The notes: a model not told the origin generated them from the letters alone. 64,000 bases of DNA from Microvirga tunisiensis (GCF_009296175.1 NZ_VOSK01000002.1:102241-166240), one strand, 5' to 3'. Counted from the first letter of the stretch, positions 1 to 9,770 are shown. Translations and numbers: made by a program.

Positions 1-3000
1 TGTAGCCAAGCAGGTGAGCCGCCCGCTCGCCTTCGATCGACAAAGGCCGGTAATCACCCTCGGCATAGAGGGCGGGCGATGCGGCACGATCATGAAGCAA
101 CCGCGAGAGGATGTGCTGCTTGATCCGCCCATCGGGCCAATTCCTCATCGGACCTGCGGGAGGCTCATCCGTGCCGAGAGCCTCGATGCGAGCTCGGTAA
201 TCCACGGGCCGCCTGTTGTCCGGATCGACGAGGGAAAAGTCCCAGAACTCGGTGCCCTGATAGATGTCGGGCACGCCCGGCAGCGTCATTTTCAGGATGG
301 TCCGTGAGAGACCCTTTAGCATGCCAAGAAGGGAGGGGCGTCGGGCAAGAGGCTGGAAGCGATCAAGGAAAAGGTTTTTCGGATCGAGCAGGGCATGCAG
401 GAGCTTGAGGGCTGCTCCCTCATAGGCCTCGTTCGGAGCAACCCAGCTCGTATGCCGTTTGGCTTCCCGGAGAGCCTTGGTGAGGTAGCCCTCCATGCGC
501 TCCTGAAAAGCGGTGAGCTGCTTACGGTCAGGTCCTTCCATGAGCTCAAGAGGCCAGGCACCGAGAAGGGCTTGGAGCAGGATCACCTGATCGTTGGCGT
601 CTGGTGCGGGTGCGTCATTCACTTCGGACAGGTGAGGGATGGCCGTCTCCTGCCAGAGATCGAGAGCCTGCGCCCATTCCTCCGGCATCTCCGAGAGGGC
701 GAGCAGGCGGGCCCGTGCATCCTCGCCGCGTTTGGTGTCATGCGTCGCGGTGGCGATCATCGCGTTCGGCCAGTTGCGGGCGCGGTCTGCATTCGCCTGG
801 TGAAAGGCTTCCGGCGAGAGACCGAACTGGCCCGGGTCGCCGCCGACTTCGTTGAGCGCGATCAGGCGGCCATAGCGATAGAACAAGGTGTCTTCCAGGC
901 TCTTGGCCATGACGGGGCCTGTGAGCTGCTGAAACCGCCGTCGGAAGCGGCGGATATCGGCGGGATCGGCGACCGCCTTGCCGAGGAGGGCGGAGGCGAT
1001 GAAATCGTAAACGCTGCGGTCGGGCAGCGTGCCGGATTGCTGCGCTGCCTGGATCGCCTCCTCGATCAATCGCACGTCCTCTGTTGCCGGTTCCGCATCG
1101 CGGAGATAGCTGCGATAGACCGGAAGGGCCGCGACGATCTCGACAAGGGCTTGGCGCAGGGTGAAAGCCGTATAGTCCCGCGTTCGCCGGTCGGCATCGG
1201 CGATTTTCTTGATGTCCGAGACCAGAACCTCCAGCTCACTGGCGAAATTCTTCTCGGTGATCTCGATCTTGGCCTGCTTCAGCAACGCGTCATAGGAGCC
1301 CTGAAGGCCCGAGGCTTCCCGATAGATGCGCTCGAACGTGTCTCCTGCCTCCGCATTCACCAGCACGCCGTCAATCAGATTGAGAACGTCGTAGCCCGAT
1401 GTTCCGGCAACGGGCCAGGGACGCAATCCCTCGCCCGGCTCCAGAATCTTCTCGACCGCCACAAAGAATCCCGGTCCCACCTTCTGCTGGAGGGCATGGG
1501 TATAGCCCTCCGGGTCGGCGAGGCCATCGATATGGTCGATGCGCAAACCGTGGACGAGGCCCTCATCCACGAGACGGAGAATGAGCTCGTGCGTCTTCTC
1601 GAACACCTCGGGGATCTCGACCCTTATGCCGGCCAGGGTGTTGACGTCAAAGAAGCGGCGGTAGTTGATGTCGCTCGATGCCACGCGCCAGTAAGAGAGG
1701 CGGTAAGCCTGCGCTTCCAGGAGACGGTGCAGAGTGTTGAAGCTCTCTGGACGGCTCGAAGCGCCATTGATGATCGCGACGGCGCTGTCGATGGCCTTCC
1801 GTAAAGCTGGCGCGGCAGCGACCGCTTGAGCGAGTTCGCGCTTTATCTGTTCCGCCTCTTCCGGTGGCGAGGCGCGATCCTCCAGCGCCCGCAGGCGCTC
1901 GGTGAGGGTGCGTAGATCGCCAGACTTTGCCTGATCATTGAGGGCGGCCAGCGCGAAATCCAGCACGATCGGGTAGGTCGTCGGGCAGATCGGGAAGCGG
2001 TGCTCCCAATGCCAGACGCTGAAAGAGCCTTCCGCCGGATCGATTTTCAACTGGAGTTCGCCTCTCTCCAGGACTTCCCCGTAGAGTCCGCCTAGGGACG
2101 GGACGATCAGCTTGCCGTCGGCGCCGGGGCGTTCCCAATCGATGTCGAAAGCCTTAGCCACGGGTGAGAGTGGGCCCCATTCCAGCACCGAGAGCCACCA
2201 GCCATTGTCCTTCCCGCCCACGCCCATATGGTTGGGCACGATGTCGAGCAGGAGCTTGAGGCCGTGCTCCTTAAGGGCCTCCGAGAGGCGGCGGAAGCCT
2301 TCCTCGCCTCCGAGTTCCGGGTTGATAGTTGAATGGTCGACGATGTCATAACCATGGGTAGAACCTGGCGCAGCCGTCTGGATCGGCGAGGAATAGACGT
2401 GGCTGATGCCGAGCGTCGCCAGATAGGGCACGATCTTCACCGCATCGTCGAAGGTGAAGTCCTTGTGGAACTGCAGGCGGTAGGTGGCCCGCGGCGGGGG
2501 CGAGGCGAGGGTATTTCGACGGGAGCGGACGTCCCGTCCTTCCTTTGCCAGAGCGACAGCGAGCTTGGGCATCAGGCTTCCGGGCGAGGTGATGGTTTCG
2601 ATCGTATTCGACAGGCGCCGGCGCCAATTGGGATGTCCCATATCCATGCCCGGCATGTTGGGCTGGTTCAGCTCCCCCGAAGCATCCTCGATCTGCAGGC
2701 CCGTGAGTACGGAGGACGTGCGGGCGAGATAGCGCACGGTTTCTTCAAGCGGCGGCTTCTCCGGAATTCGAGACGAGGGCAGGAGACCTTCCTCCGCCAG
2801 GGCTTCCGTCAGATGGTGTTTGTCGGCGGCTCTCGCGATGCGCTCGCTGGCGGCTTGTGCCGGCTCGAAGATGCCGAGCGTCTGGCGCAGGTCGATGTCG
2901 AGGCCGCGCCACCATCCGGTGAAGGTCGGCAGGTCATGGGTGGTGAGGACGGCCAGGGCCGAGCGGGGATATCGTTCCGGCGTCTTGAAGGCCGATCCTT

Positions 3001-4591
3001 CCCGCTCGAAGGGCAGCACCCGATAGCTGAGGACACCGGACTCCATGATGGCATCGGAGAAGCCCTGCGGCGCCGTGCCGAGATCCTCCGCGATCACGAG
3101 GCAGCGGGCGCGGTGACTCTCCACGCGCAGGACCGCGAGCATCGCCTCGAACGGGTAATCGACATAAGCGCCCTGGGAGGCGGGAGCCCCGGAGGGAATC
3201 AGAAACAGGCGTTGCAGCTGGAACGCGTGGTCGATCCGGATGGCGCCGGCATGGCGCATATTGGCCGAGACGAGATCGCGGAAAGCGGCAAGGCCCTGCT
3301 CCTCCAGGGTGAGCGGGTTGAAGGGCGGCAGACCCCAATTCTGGCCCTGCGGTCCAAGCGGATCCGGAGGCGCTCCGATGGACAGTTTCGGGGCATAGCG
3401 CTCCGGCGTCGCCCAGATCTCTGACCCGCCACCATCGGCACCCACGGCGAGATCGCGATAAAGGCCGACGGGGAGGCCGGCGGCACGAGCCCGCTCGGCG
3501 GCCTCGCCCAGTTGAGCGTCCGCCAGCCATTGCAGCCAGCCATGGAAGGCTACGCGCTCCGTATGGTCCAAGCGGAAGCGCCTGACCGCTACGGAATGGA
3601 CGGAGCGATACTCCTCCGGCCATTCTCCGACCCAGAACCGACCCTGCTCCCGAAGATGCTCGAAGAGCGCCTCGAAAGTGGCGTGCGCTTCCAGGGCTTC
3701 GCCGCCGGCTCGCCGGAAGGCTTCAAAGGCGTGGTGGTCTCCCGAGCCCTGGAAATGCCTCCAGACGGCCTCCAGAAGCGGGCGCTTGATGGACCAGGCC
3801 TCCGCATAATCGATGAGCTGAGCGCTTCGCAGCCGCGCCAGACGCTCCTGCATGCCTGGATCGTCGAGAAGAGCTTGAGCGCCGCTCTCAGCGAAACCTG
3901 CAACCGATGTCGGGTCGATGTAGATCGGTTCGAGAAACAGGCGCGAGGATGGGGAATAGGGCGATATCTTGGAGCGATCCGACGCGAAGAGCGCGTGAAC
4001 GGGGCTGAGTCCGAGGAACGCCCCGCCGAGGCGGCCGACGTTCTCGGCGAAGAGCGCCACATCGGAATAGTCGCCGATGCCGAAATCGCGTTCCGAGCGG
4101 AGCGAGTAGATCTGAGCCGTCGCGCCCCACAGCCTTGCCTCTCCTTGGAAGGCTTCGGGCTCCCAGCATCGGGGTGGCGCCGCGATGACGGTCGTCTCCT
4201 GATCGCCGAGCCGGAGCCGGTGATAGCCTGTCGGCAGGGCGGGGAGGTCGAGGGCGCGGTTGTCCCCGGCGAGACGCCCTTCATGGACCGCGCCGTCCTC
4301 TTCGATCAGGATCCATCCCGGCTGACCGGGAGAAGCGCGGAAATCGATCGTCCAGGGTTTATCCGCATCGACCGTGATGACAGCCGGGATCGGGCCCTTT
4401 TTCAGACGCTCGAGGCGGGCGAGGCTCTCCCGTGCGCCGGACTCGGACGAGATGTCGAGTCCGAGTGCAGCCAGCAGCGCTTGCCGGGTTGCCGAGCTTG
4501 TCTGAACGCTCCTGCCGAAAGCATCGGTGTAGTCAGGGGAAATACCGACAAGGGCGGCCATGCGCTCCAACAGAGCGTCCAGCTTGCTCAT
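1..4591 (-). CDS. treY: Bifunctional 4-alpha-glucanotransferase / maltooligosyltrehalose synthase (MalQ-TreY fusion), 3' end outside the window
   Basis: A single open frame of 1530 codons runs leftward off the window edge. Residues 1 to about 690 are a GH77 4-alpha-glucanotransferase: RIDH nucleophile D454, AEDLGT acid/base E502 and THDLPT D553 are all present. From about residue 700 (ATYRLQFHKDFTF) the protein is a GH13 maltooligosyltrehalose synthase, with LLLDIVPNHMG near residue 781 and nucleophile D1019 in GLRIDHIDGLADPEGY. MalQ would rearrange linear glucans, and TreY converts the reducing-end maltose unit to a trehalosyl unit in the cytosol. The start ATG overlaps the treZ stop codon as ATGA, so translation is probably coupled. 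TreY enzymes are usually 750-930 residues, so roughly 100 more residues are expected beyond the edge. The frame was checked at several motifs, and no in-frame stop was seen. Confidence 0.93.
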   Translation of the reverse strand, partial: MSKLDALLERMAALVGISPDYTDAFGRSVQTSSATRQALLAALGLDISSESGARESLARLERLKKGPIPAVITVDADKPWTIDFRASPGQPGWILIEEDGAVHEGRLAGDNRALDLPALPTGYHRLRLGDQETTVIAAPPRCWEPEAFQGEARLWGATAQIYSLRSERDFGIGDYSDVALFAENVGRLGGAFLGLSPVHALFASDRSKISPYSPSSRLFLEPIYIDPTSVAGFAESGAQALLDDPGMQERLARLRSAQLIDYAEAWSIKRPLLEAVWRHFQGSGDHHAFEAFRRAGGEALEAHATFEALFEHLREQGRFWVGEWPEEYRSVHSVAVRRFRLDHTERVAFHGWLQWLADAQLGEAAERARAAGLPVGLYRDLAVGADGGGSEIWATPERYAPKLSIGAPPDPLGPQGQNWGLPPFNPLTLEEQGLAAFRDLVSANMRHAGAIRIDHAFQLQRLFLIPSGAPASQGAYVDYPFEAMLAVLRVESHRARCLVIAEDLGTAPQGFSDAIMESGVLSYRVLPFEREGSAFKTPERYPRSALAVLTTHDLPTFTGWWRGLDIDLRQTLGIFEPAQAASERIARAADKHHLTEALAEEGLLPSSRIPEKPPLEETVRYLARTSSVLTGLQIEDASGELNQPNMPGMDMGHPNWRRRLSNTIETITSPGSLMPKLAVALAKEGRDVRSRRNTLASPPPRATYRLQFHKDFTFDDAVKIVPYLATLGISHVYSSPIQTAAPGSTHGYDIVDHSTINPELGGEEGFRRLSEALKEHGLKLLLDIVPNHMGVGGKDNGWWLSVLEWGPLSPVAKAFDIDWERPGADGKLIVPSLGGLYGEVLERGELQLKIDPAEGSFSVWHWEHRFPICPTTYPIVLDFALAALNDQAKSGDLRTLTERLRALEDRASPPEEAEQIKRELAQAVAAAPALRKAIDSAVAIINGASSRPESFNTLHRLLEAQAYRLSYWRVASSDINYRRFFDVNTLAGIRVEIPEVFEKTHELILRLVDEGLVHGLRIDHIDGLADPEGYTHALQQKVGPGFFVAVEKILEPGEGLRPWPVAGTSGYDVLNLIDGVLVNAEAGDTFERIYREASGLQGSYDALLKQAKIEITEKNFASELEVLVSDIKKIADADRRTRDYTAFTLRQALVEIVAALPVYRSYLRDAEPATEDVRLIEEAIQAAQQSGTLPDRSVYDFIASALLGKAVADPADIRRFRRRFQQLTGPVMAKSLEDTLFYRYGRLIALNEVGGDPGQFGLSPEAFHQANADRARNWPNAMIATATHDTKRGEDARARLLALSEMPEEWAQALDLWQETAIPHLSEVNDAPAPDANDQVILLQALLGAWPLELMEGPDRKQLTAFQERMEGYLTKALREAKRHTSWVAPNEAYEGAALKLLHALLDPKNLFLDRFQPLARRPSLLGMLKGLSRTILKMTLPGVPDIYQGTEFWDFSLVDPDNRRPVDYRARIEALGTDEPPAGPMRNWPDGRIKQHILSRLLHDRAASPALYAEGDYRPLSIEGERAAHLLGY

Positions 4592-6408
4592 GCCGATTGT
4601 CCTTTCACGATGACACCCGACCAGGGTGGAAGTTGAAGATTTTTTCCATTCGCCTTGATGCCTTGGCTCGACCACAGCACGCGGGCATCGTTCTCGATGT
4701 CCCAGCTCATTGGATTGTCGCCGAAATTCGCAAGAACGCGAAGGGTGCCGTCAGTAAAGGTCCAGGTCACGTCGAGTGTGTTCTCCGGCGAGACATTATA
4801 ATGCGAGCCCCGATATTGGCTCTTGAGAAGAGGAACGATGTCCGTCCGCCGCAGATTCAGCAGATGACGGGTCTGTGACAGAACCTCCCGATGGGGCGAC
4901 CGATCGATCTCCGACCAGTCGATCTTGGATTGCTCGAACGTCTTTCGATCGGTTGGATCCGGGATCCTCTGCGACATCTCCAGATCCGTGAAGGCCTTGA
5001 AGCGCTTGAATTCGCCACGCCGCCCGTCCCGGACGGCTTTCGCCAGATCGGGATCGTTCTCGAAATCGACGAAGAACTGGAACGGGGTCGATGCCGCCCA
5101 TTCCTCACCCATGAAGAGCAGCGGGATCTGTGGCGAGAGAAGAAAGATCGCCTGGGCGAGAGCGAGTCGCTCCGGTGGGATCAGATGAGACAGGCGATCG
5201 CCGAAGGCGCGGTTGCCGACCTGATCGTGATTCTGAAGGAAGGCCACGAAAGCTGCCGGCGGGAGATGGCCCGACGGTTCTCCGCGAACGATGCCGTCCT
5301 TGTGCGGCGATGGATCCCCCTGATAGGCGAAGCCTTCGGCGAGCGCCCGACCGAGGTGTTGGAGCGGCTTGTCGGCATAATCTTCGTAATATCCCTCGTT
5401 CTCGCCGGTCAGGAGGGCGTGCCAGGAATTGTGGATGTCGTCCGCCCATTGCGCCGTGTGAAGCTTCGGCGCCCGATTGCCGTCACGATCAAGCCAGCGC
5501 GCCTGGTTGGCCTCGTTCTCGAGCACGAGATGAATGTGGCGGTCGGGGATCGCCTGCCGGATGCGGCTCGCCAGTTCCTCGATGAAGTGAGGCTTGCCGT
5601 CATCGGTGATGGCATGGACCGCATCGAACCGCAGCCCGTCCAAATGATATTCCTCCAGCCAATAGAGCGCATTGTGGAAGAAGAAGTCGCGCACCGCGCG
5701 GCTGCCTTCGCCATCCACATTGATCCCGGCCCCCCACGGCGTCGGGTGGCGTTCTGTGAAGAAGGTCTTGGCATAGGCATGGAGATAGTTTCCGGATGGG
5801 CCGAAATGATTGTAGACCACATCGAGGAATACCATGAGGCCAAGCTCGTGCGCGCGCTCGACGAGACGCTTGAGATCCTCCGGGCTGCCATAGGCTGCGT
5901 CCGGCGCATAGGGCAGGACGCCATCATAGCCCCAGTTGCGCCGGCCCGGGAACTCGCCGATCGGCATGAGTTCGATCGCCGTAATGCCAAGGTCGCGCAA
6001 ACCGTCAAGCTTGCCCATCAAGCCCACATAGGTGCCCTCCGGCGTGGCGGTTCCCACATGGACTTCGTAAAGAACGGTTTCCTCCCAGGGCCGGCCCGTC
6101 CAGGAAGCATTGGACCATTCGTAGGATTGCGGATCGACCACGAGACTGAGGTCGTGAACGTCATCACTCTGAAAGCGGGACGCCGGATCGGGCACGACGA
6201 GGTCGCCATCGATCTTGTAGCCGTAGCGGCTTCCGGCCCGCGCCTCCTGTGAGACATGGCGGTACCACCCGTCCCGATCTGCGGTCAGCGGGCGTTCGGC
6301 GCCATCGAGCATCAGGCTCACCTCGCGCGCCGTCGGCGCCCACAAGGCAAAGCGAATACCATCGGAGGTTATCTCAGCCCCAAAGGGCATGGAGTGAACG
6401 CGCCGCAT
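4588..6408 (-). CDS. treZ: Malto-oligosyltrehalose trehalohydrolase TreZ
   Basis: GH13 enzyme that releases trehalose from maltooligosyltrehalose made by TreY. The 606-residue protein has the N-terminal beta-sandwich typical of TreZ (FALWAPTAREVSLML), then the (beta/alpha)8 barrel with DVVYNHFGPSGNYL, nucleophile D262 in LRFDAVHAI, acid/base E297 in LVLENEAN and D395 in NHDQVGNRAFG. The chosen ATG (MRRVHSM) has a GGGGA sequence just upstream. The frame stays open 37 codons further, and a second ATG lies 6 codons downstream, so the exact start is uncertain. The gene comes first in a treZ-malQ/treY operon divergent from glgA. This fits conversion of glycogen or linear glucan to trehalose, a stress protectant. 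Confidence 0.95.
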   Translation of the reverse strand: MRRVHSMPFGAEITSDGIRFALWAPTAREVSLMLDGAERPLTADRDGWYRHVSQEARAGSRYGYKIDGDLVVPDPASRFQSDDVHDLSLVVDPQSYEWSNASWTGRPWEETVLYEVHVGTATPEGTYVGLMGKLDGLRDLGITAIELMPIGEFPGRRNWGYDGVLPYAPDAAYGSPEDLKRLVERAHELGLMVFLDVVYNHFGPSGNYLHAYAKTFFTERHPTPWGAGINVDGEGSRAVRDFFFHNALYWLEEYHLDGLRFDAVHAITDDGKPHFIEELASRIRQAIPDRHIHLVLENEANQARWLDRDGNRAPKLHTAQWADDIHNSWHALLTGENEGYYEDYADKPLQHLGRALAEGFAYQGDPSPHKDGIVRGEPSGHLPPAAFVAFLQNHDQVGNRAFGDRLSHLIPPERLALAQAIFLLSPQIPLLFMGEEWAASTPFQFFVDFENDPDLAKAVRDGRRGEFKRFKAFTDLEMSQRIPDPTDRKTFEQSKIDWSEIDRSPHREVLSQTRHLLNLRRTDIVPLLKSQYRGSHYNVSPENTLDVTWTFTDGTLRVLANFGDNPMSWDIENDARVLWSSQGIKANGKNLQLPPWSGVIVKGQSA

Positions 6409-6557
6409 CGGATCCCCGGAAATCTTGAAGGAAAGCACTTGCGAACGAGAATGGTGAGGCAATGTTCCAGCATGGACCAAAAAAACAGCCAAGCTCGGAT
6501 CTGATGCAGCCGTAGCCATGCAATTGCGGAATGGCAGCGCCAGCCGTCTGAGTTAGT

Positions 6558-6579
6558 CAGAAATTTTCTGAAATTTCTG
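6558..6579. promoter_or_regulatory. Inverted repeat in the treZ-glgA divergent promoter region
   Basis: Nine-base arms CAGAAATTT and AAATTTCTG flank a TCTG spacer. The element lies in the 266-base region between the divergent treZ and glgA starts, about 95 bases before glgA and 150 before treZ. It is the only AT-rich symmetric element there, so it is a candidate operator controlling both directions. No regulator gene is adjacent. The binding role is inference. Confidence 0.4.
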
Positions 6580-6674
6580 CGGAACCTTTTCGCAGGGAAG
6601 CGAGTTAGACAGCGCGACTGCCTATGGCGCGGGCTGTCGCTGGGGATTGCTGGGGATCGCGCCGCTGAGCGAAC

Positions 6675-8201
6675 ATGCTGGAATCAATTCAACTGGAAGC
6701 CAATGTGGCTTTCCCGACGGTGGCGCACGCCGAATTGCAGGCTAGTGCCCAGCCGTCCATTTCCGTCAAACGACGTCAATCCATCCTTTTCGTCACCTCC
6801 GAGATCGCCGATTACATCAAGGCCGGGGGGCTTGGTGAAGTTTCCGCTGCGCTCCCGCGTGCGCTCCGTCACCATTACGATGTGCGCATTCTGATCCCGG
6901 GCTATCGCCAAGTTCTCTCGCAGATCGGACCGGTGGAGGAAATCGGGCGCCTGCCGGCCTCCTTCGGGATTCCTGCCTGCGGCTTGGGGCGTGGCACGAC
7001 GCAGGACGGCTTGACGGTTTACGTCCTGCTCTGCCCTGAACTCTATGATCGCGACGGCTCGCCTTATGTCGACGGCTTCGGCGTGGATTGGAGCGACAAC
7101 GACATCCGCTTCGCGCGCCTTGGCCTTGCCGCCGCCGACATCGCCTGCGGCAACGGCGATCATCTGTGGCGCGCCGATCTCTTGCATCTCAACGATTGGC
7201 CGTCGGGGCTGGCATCGGCTTATCTCGTGTGGCGCGGGCAGCATATCCCGACGATCCTGACCATTCACAATCTCGCCTACCAAGGAAACTTCGATCGCAG
7301 CCGGCTGTCCCATCTCGGGATTCCCGATGCCGCCTTCCAGATCAATGGCGTCGAGTTCTATGGCAAGCTCTCGTTCCTGAAGGCGGGCATCTATTACTCG
7401 TCCCACATCACGACGGTCAGCTCCACCTATGCCCATGAGATCACGCGGCCGGAGTTCGGCTGCGGCCTCGATGGCTTGCTTCGGACCTGTGCTGAACAGG
7501 GCCGGCTGGACGGCATCATCAACGGCATCGACGAGAGCTGGGATCCGAGCACGGATCCGTATCTGGTCAGTCCGTTCTCTGCCGAGAATTGTCGCGGCAA
7601 GCGCGCCAACGCCAATAACGTTCGCCAGAATTTTGGACTTGCCCTGTCGAACGGACCGCTTTTCGCCGTGGTGTCCCGCCTCGTGCATCAGAAGGGTGTC
7701 GACCTTGCCATCTCGGCGGCGGAAACCATCGTGTCGCAGGGCGGACAGATTGCCGTCATCGGCCAGGGCGAGCCGCGCTTCGAGAACGAGCTTCAGGCGC
7801 TGGCTCATCGCCATCCCGGCTCCGTCGGCGTGAAGATCGGTTATGACGAGGGAGACGCGCGACGCATGTATGCGGGCAGCGACTTCCTGCTCATGCCCTC
7901 GCGCTTCGAGCCCTGCGGCCTGAGCCAGATGTATGCGCAGAGGTTCGGTTCTTTGCCAATTGCGCACAGGACGGGCGGCCTTGCCGACACCATCGAGGAC
8001 GGCGTCAACGGTTTCCTGTTCGGCGAGCCTTCGCTCAACCGTTTCAAGGATGCCATCAAGAGGGGACTCGACACGTTCCGCTCTCGCCCACGCCTCACGG
8101 CCATGCGCCGCGCGGCGATGCAGCGCCCGCACGGATGGGATCGATCCGCGTCCCGATATCAGGAAGTCTATCAGCGGGCGTGCCAGACGGCGCTCGCGTG
8201 A
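6675..8201 (+). CDS. glgA: Glycogen synthase GlgA (ADP-glucose alpha-1,4-glucosyltransferase)
   Basis: GT5 family glycogen synthase of 508 residues that elongates alpha-1,4-glucan from ADP-glucose. The N-terminal domain opens after about 35 extra residues with ILFVTSEIADYIKAGGLGEV, in which KAGGL replaces the usual KTGGL or KVGGL nucleotide-binding signature. The C-terminal Rossmann domain carries SRLVHQKGVDL and the acceptor/donor motif MPSRFEPCGLSQMYAQRFGSLPIAHRTGGLADTI. The gene stands alone on the plus strand, divergent from the trehalose operon, and is followed by a strong terminator. The variant signature and the overall divergence suggest a paralogue rather than the housekeeping glg-operon copy. 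Other glg genes are not in the window, so this cannot be tested here. Confidence 0.9.
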   Translation: MLESIQLEANVAFPTVAHAELQASAQPSISVKRRQSILFVTSEIADYIKAGGLGEVSAALPRALRHHYDVRILIPGYRQVLSQIGPVEEIGRLPASFGIPACGLGRGTTQDGLTVYVLLCPELYDRDGSPYVDGFGVDWSDNDIRFARLGLAAADIACGNGDHLWRADLLHLNDWPSGLASAYLVWRGQHIPTILTIHNLAYQGNFDRSRLSHLGIPDAAFQINGVEFYGKLSFLKAGIYYSSHITTVSSTYAHEITRPEFGCGLDGLLRTCAEQGRLDGIINGIDESWDPSTDPYLVSPFSAENCRGKRANANNVRQNFGLALSNGPLFAVVSRLVHQKGVDLAISAAETIVSQGGQIAVIGQGEPRFENELQALAHRHPGSVGVKIGYDEGDARRMYAGSDFLLMPSRFEPCGLSQMYAQRFGSLPIAHRTGGLADTIEDGVNGFLFGEPSLNRFKDAIKRGLDTFRSRPRLTAMRRAAMQRPHGWDRSASRYQEVYQRACQTALA

Positions 8202-8228
8202 CTTTTCTTGCGTTGTGACGACTTCGAG

Positions 8229-8260
8229 AATGGGCTGAACGCAAGTTCAGCCCATTTTTC
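8229..8260 (+). terminator. Rho-independent terminator after glgA
   Basis: A perfect 12-bp stem (AATGGGCTGAAC paired with GTTCAGCCCATT) closes a GCAA tetraloop, and the right arm runs into a short T stretch. It lies 28 bases after the glgA stop codon and before the urea operon promoter. Confidence 0.9.
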
Positions 8261-8415
8261 GTTCACAAAGGTCGAAACTTAGTCGCCAGGGTCATAGTGT
8301 TGCAGCCCGATTCTTGGGCCTGTGCTGCTTTTTAAGGCAAATGTTCTATCGCCCTGTTCCTGCCATCGATCGTCAGGAACGCTTGTCGCTCTAAGGCAGA
8401 ATGAAAGACCGGGCT

Positions 8416-8430
8416 TGGCATGGTTCTTGC
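8416..8430 (+). promoter_or_regulatory. Sigma-54 promoter of the urea transport/urease operon
   Basis: TGGCATGGTTCTTGC matches the sigma-54 consensus TGGCACG-N4-TTGC except for one base in the -24 box. The invariant GG (8417-8418) and GC (8429-8430) are separated by exactly ten bases. Transcription would start near 8442, about 40 bases before urtA. Sigma-54 control with NtrC is the usual arrangement for nitrogen-limitation genes, and the operon content (urea uptake and urease) agrees. No convincing upstream NtrC site was found by eye. Confidence 0.8.
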
Positions 8431-8480
8431 GTAATGACCCGACGCTGCACCTGAAACAGGGCAGCCAAGGGAGAGGATCC

Positions 8481-9770
8481 ATGTCGATGTTGAATATGAC
8501 CCGCAGACACCTGATGGCGCTGGCCTCCGCCGCGCTGGTTTCCGGCGCTGTGATGGGAACGGCGCAAGCGCAGGAGACGATCAAGGTCGGTGTTCTGCAC
8601 TCCTTGTCCGGCACGATGGCGATCAGCGAGACGACACTGAAGGATGTCATGCTGATGCTCATCGAGGAGCAGAACAAGAAGGGTGGTCTGCTCGGCAAGA
8701 AGCTTGAAGCGGTCGTCGTCGATCCGGCTTCCAACTGGCCTCTCTTTGCCGAGAAGGCGCGCGAGCTGATCAGTCAGAACAAGGTCTCGGCCGTATTCGG
8801 GTGCTGGACTTCGGTGTCCCGCAAGTCCGTGCTGCCGGTGTTCAAGGAGCTCAACAGCGTTCTCTTCTATCCGGTGCAGTATGAGGGTGAAGAGAGCGAG
8901 CGCAACGTGTTCTACACGGGCGCTGCTCCGAACCAGCAGGCCATCCCGGCCGTCGATTATCTCGCCAAGGAAGAGAAGGTCGAGCGTTGGGTTCTGGCCG
9001 GCACCGACTATGTCTATCCGCGTACGACCAACAAGATTCTCGAAGCTTACCTGAAGTCCAAGGGCGTGAAGGCCGAGGACATCATGATCAACTACACGCC
9101 GTTCGGTCATTCCGATTGGCAGACCATCGTGGCGGACATCAAGAAGTTCGGCTCGGCCGGCAAGAAGACGGCCGTGGTCTCCACCATCAACGGCGATGCC
9201 AACGTGCCGTTCTACAAGGAACTCGCTAACCAGGGCGTGAAGGCAACGGACATTCCGGTCGTGGCCTTCTCCGTCGGCGAGGAAGAGCTTGCGGGTATCG
9301 ACACGAAGCCTCTCGTCGGACACCTGGCCGCCTGGAACTACTTTCAGTCCATCGATACGCCCGACAACAAGGCTTTCATCGAGAAGTGGAAGACCTTCAC
9401 CAAGAACGACAAGCGCGTGACCAACGACCCCATGGAAGCTCACGTGATCGGCTTCAACATGTGGGTGAAGGCGGTCGAGAAGGCCGGCACCACGGATCCG
9501 GACAAGGTGATCGATGCCATCGTCGGCGTCGAGGTTCCGAACCTGACGGGCGGCGTCTCCAAGATGCTCCCGAACCACCACATCACCAAGCCGGTTCTCA
9601 TCGGCGAGATCAAGGAAGACGGGCAGTTCGAGACCGTGTCGCAGACCGACGCACTCGTTCCGGGCGATGCCTGGTCCAAATTCCTCGACGGTTCCAAGGA
9701 CCTGATCGCCGACTGGAAGGATCTCAAGTGCGGCAACTACAACACCGTCACGAAGAAGTGCGGTGCCTGA
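8481..9770 (+). CDS. urtA: Urea ABC transporter substrate-binding protein UrtA
   Basis: Periplasmic type I binding protein of 429 residues that captures urea for the UrtBCDE importer. The N-terminus carries TRRHLMAL followed by a hydrophobic stretch and AQAQE, a likely Tat-type signal peptide. The mature protein begins ETIKVGVLHSLSGTMAISETTL, the characteristic opening of UrtA and amide-binding (FmdD) proteins. It also contains FGCWTSVSRKSVLPVFKE and FYPVQYEGEESERNVFYTG, a strong family signature. The start at 8481 is set by GGGAGAGG just upstream; the frame extends further but without a ribosome site. It is first in the urtABCDE-ure operon, downstream of the sigma-54 promoter. A strong stem-loop follows the gene. 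Confidence 0.97.
   Translation: MSMLNMTRRHLMALASAALVSGAVMGTAQAQETIKVGVLHSLSGTMAISETTLKDVMLMLIEEQNKKGGLLGKKLEAVVVDPASNWPLFAEKARELISQNKVSAVFGCWTSVSRKSVLPVFKELNSVLFYPVQYEGEESERNVFYTGAAPNQQAIPAVDYLAKEEKVERWVLAGTDYVYPRTTNKILEAYLKSKGVKAEDIMINYTPFGHSDWQTIVADIKKFGSAGKKTAVVSTINGDANVPFYKELANQGVKATDIPVVAFSVGEEELAGIDTKPLVGHLAAWNYFQSIDTPDNKAFIEKWKTFTKNDKRVTNDPMEAHVIGFNMWVKAVEKAGTTDPDKVIDAIVGVEVPNLTGGVSKMLPNHHITKPVLIGEIKEDGQFETVSQTDALVPGDAWSKFLDGSKDLIADWKDLKCGNYNTVTKKCGA

Noticed and set aside
395..1804. Long open frame on the plus strand opposite the MalQ-TreY gene
   Set aside because: No recognisable family; the opposite strand carries clear TreY catalytic motifs in a continuous frame. GC-rich codon use produces such antisense frames.
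8446..8463. TGCACC and GGGCA halves resembling an NtrC site
   Set aside because: It lies downstream of the sigma-54 promoter, and the second half departs from the GGTGCA consensus, so an enhancer role is unlikely.
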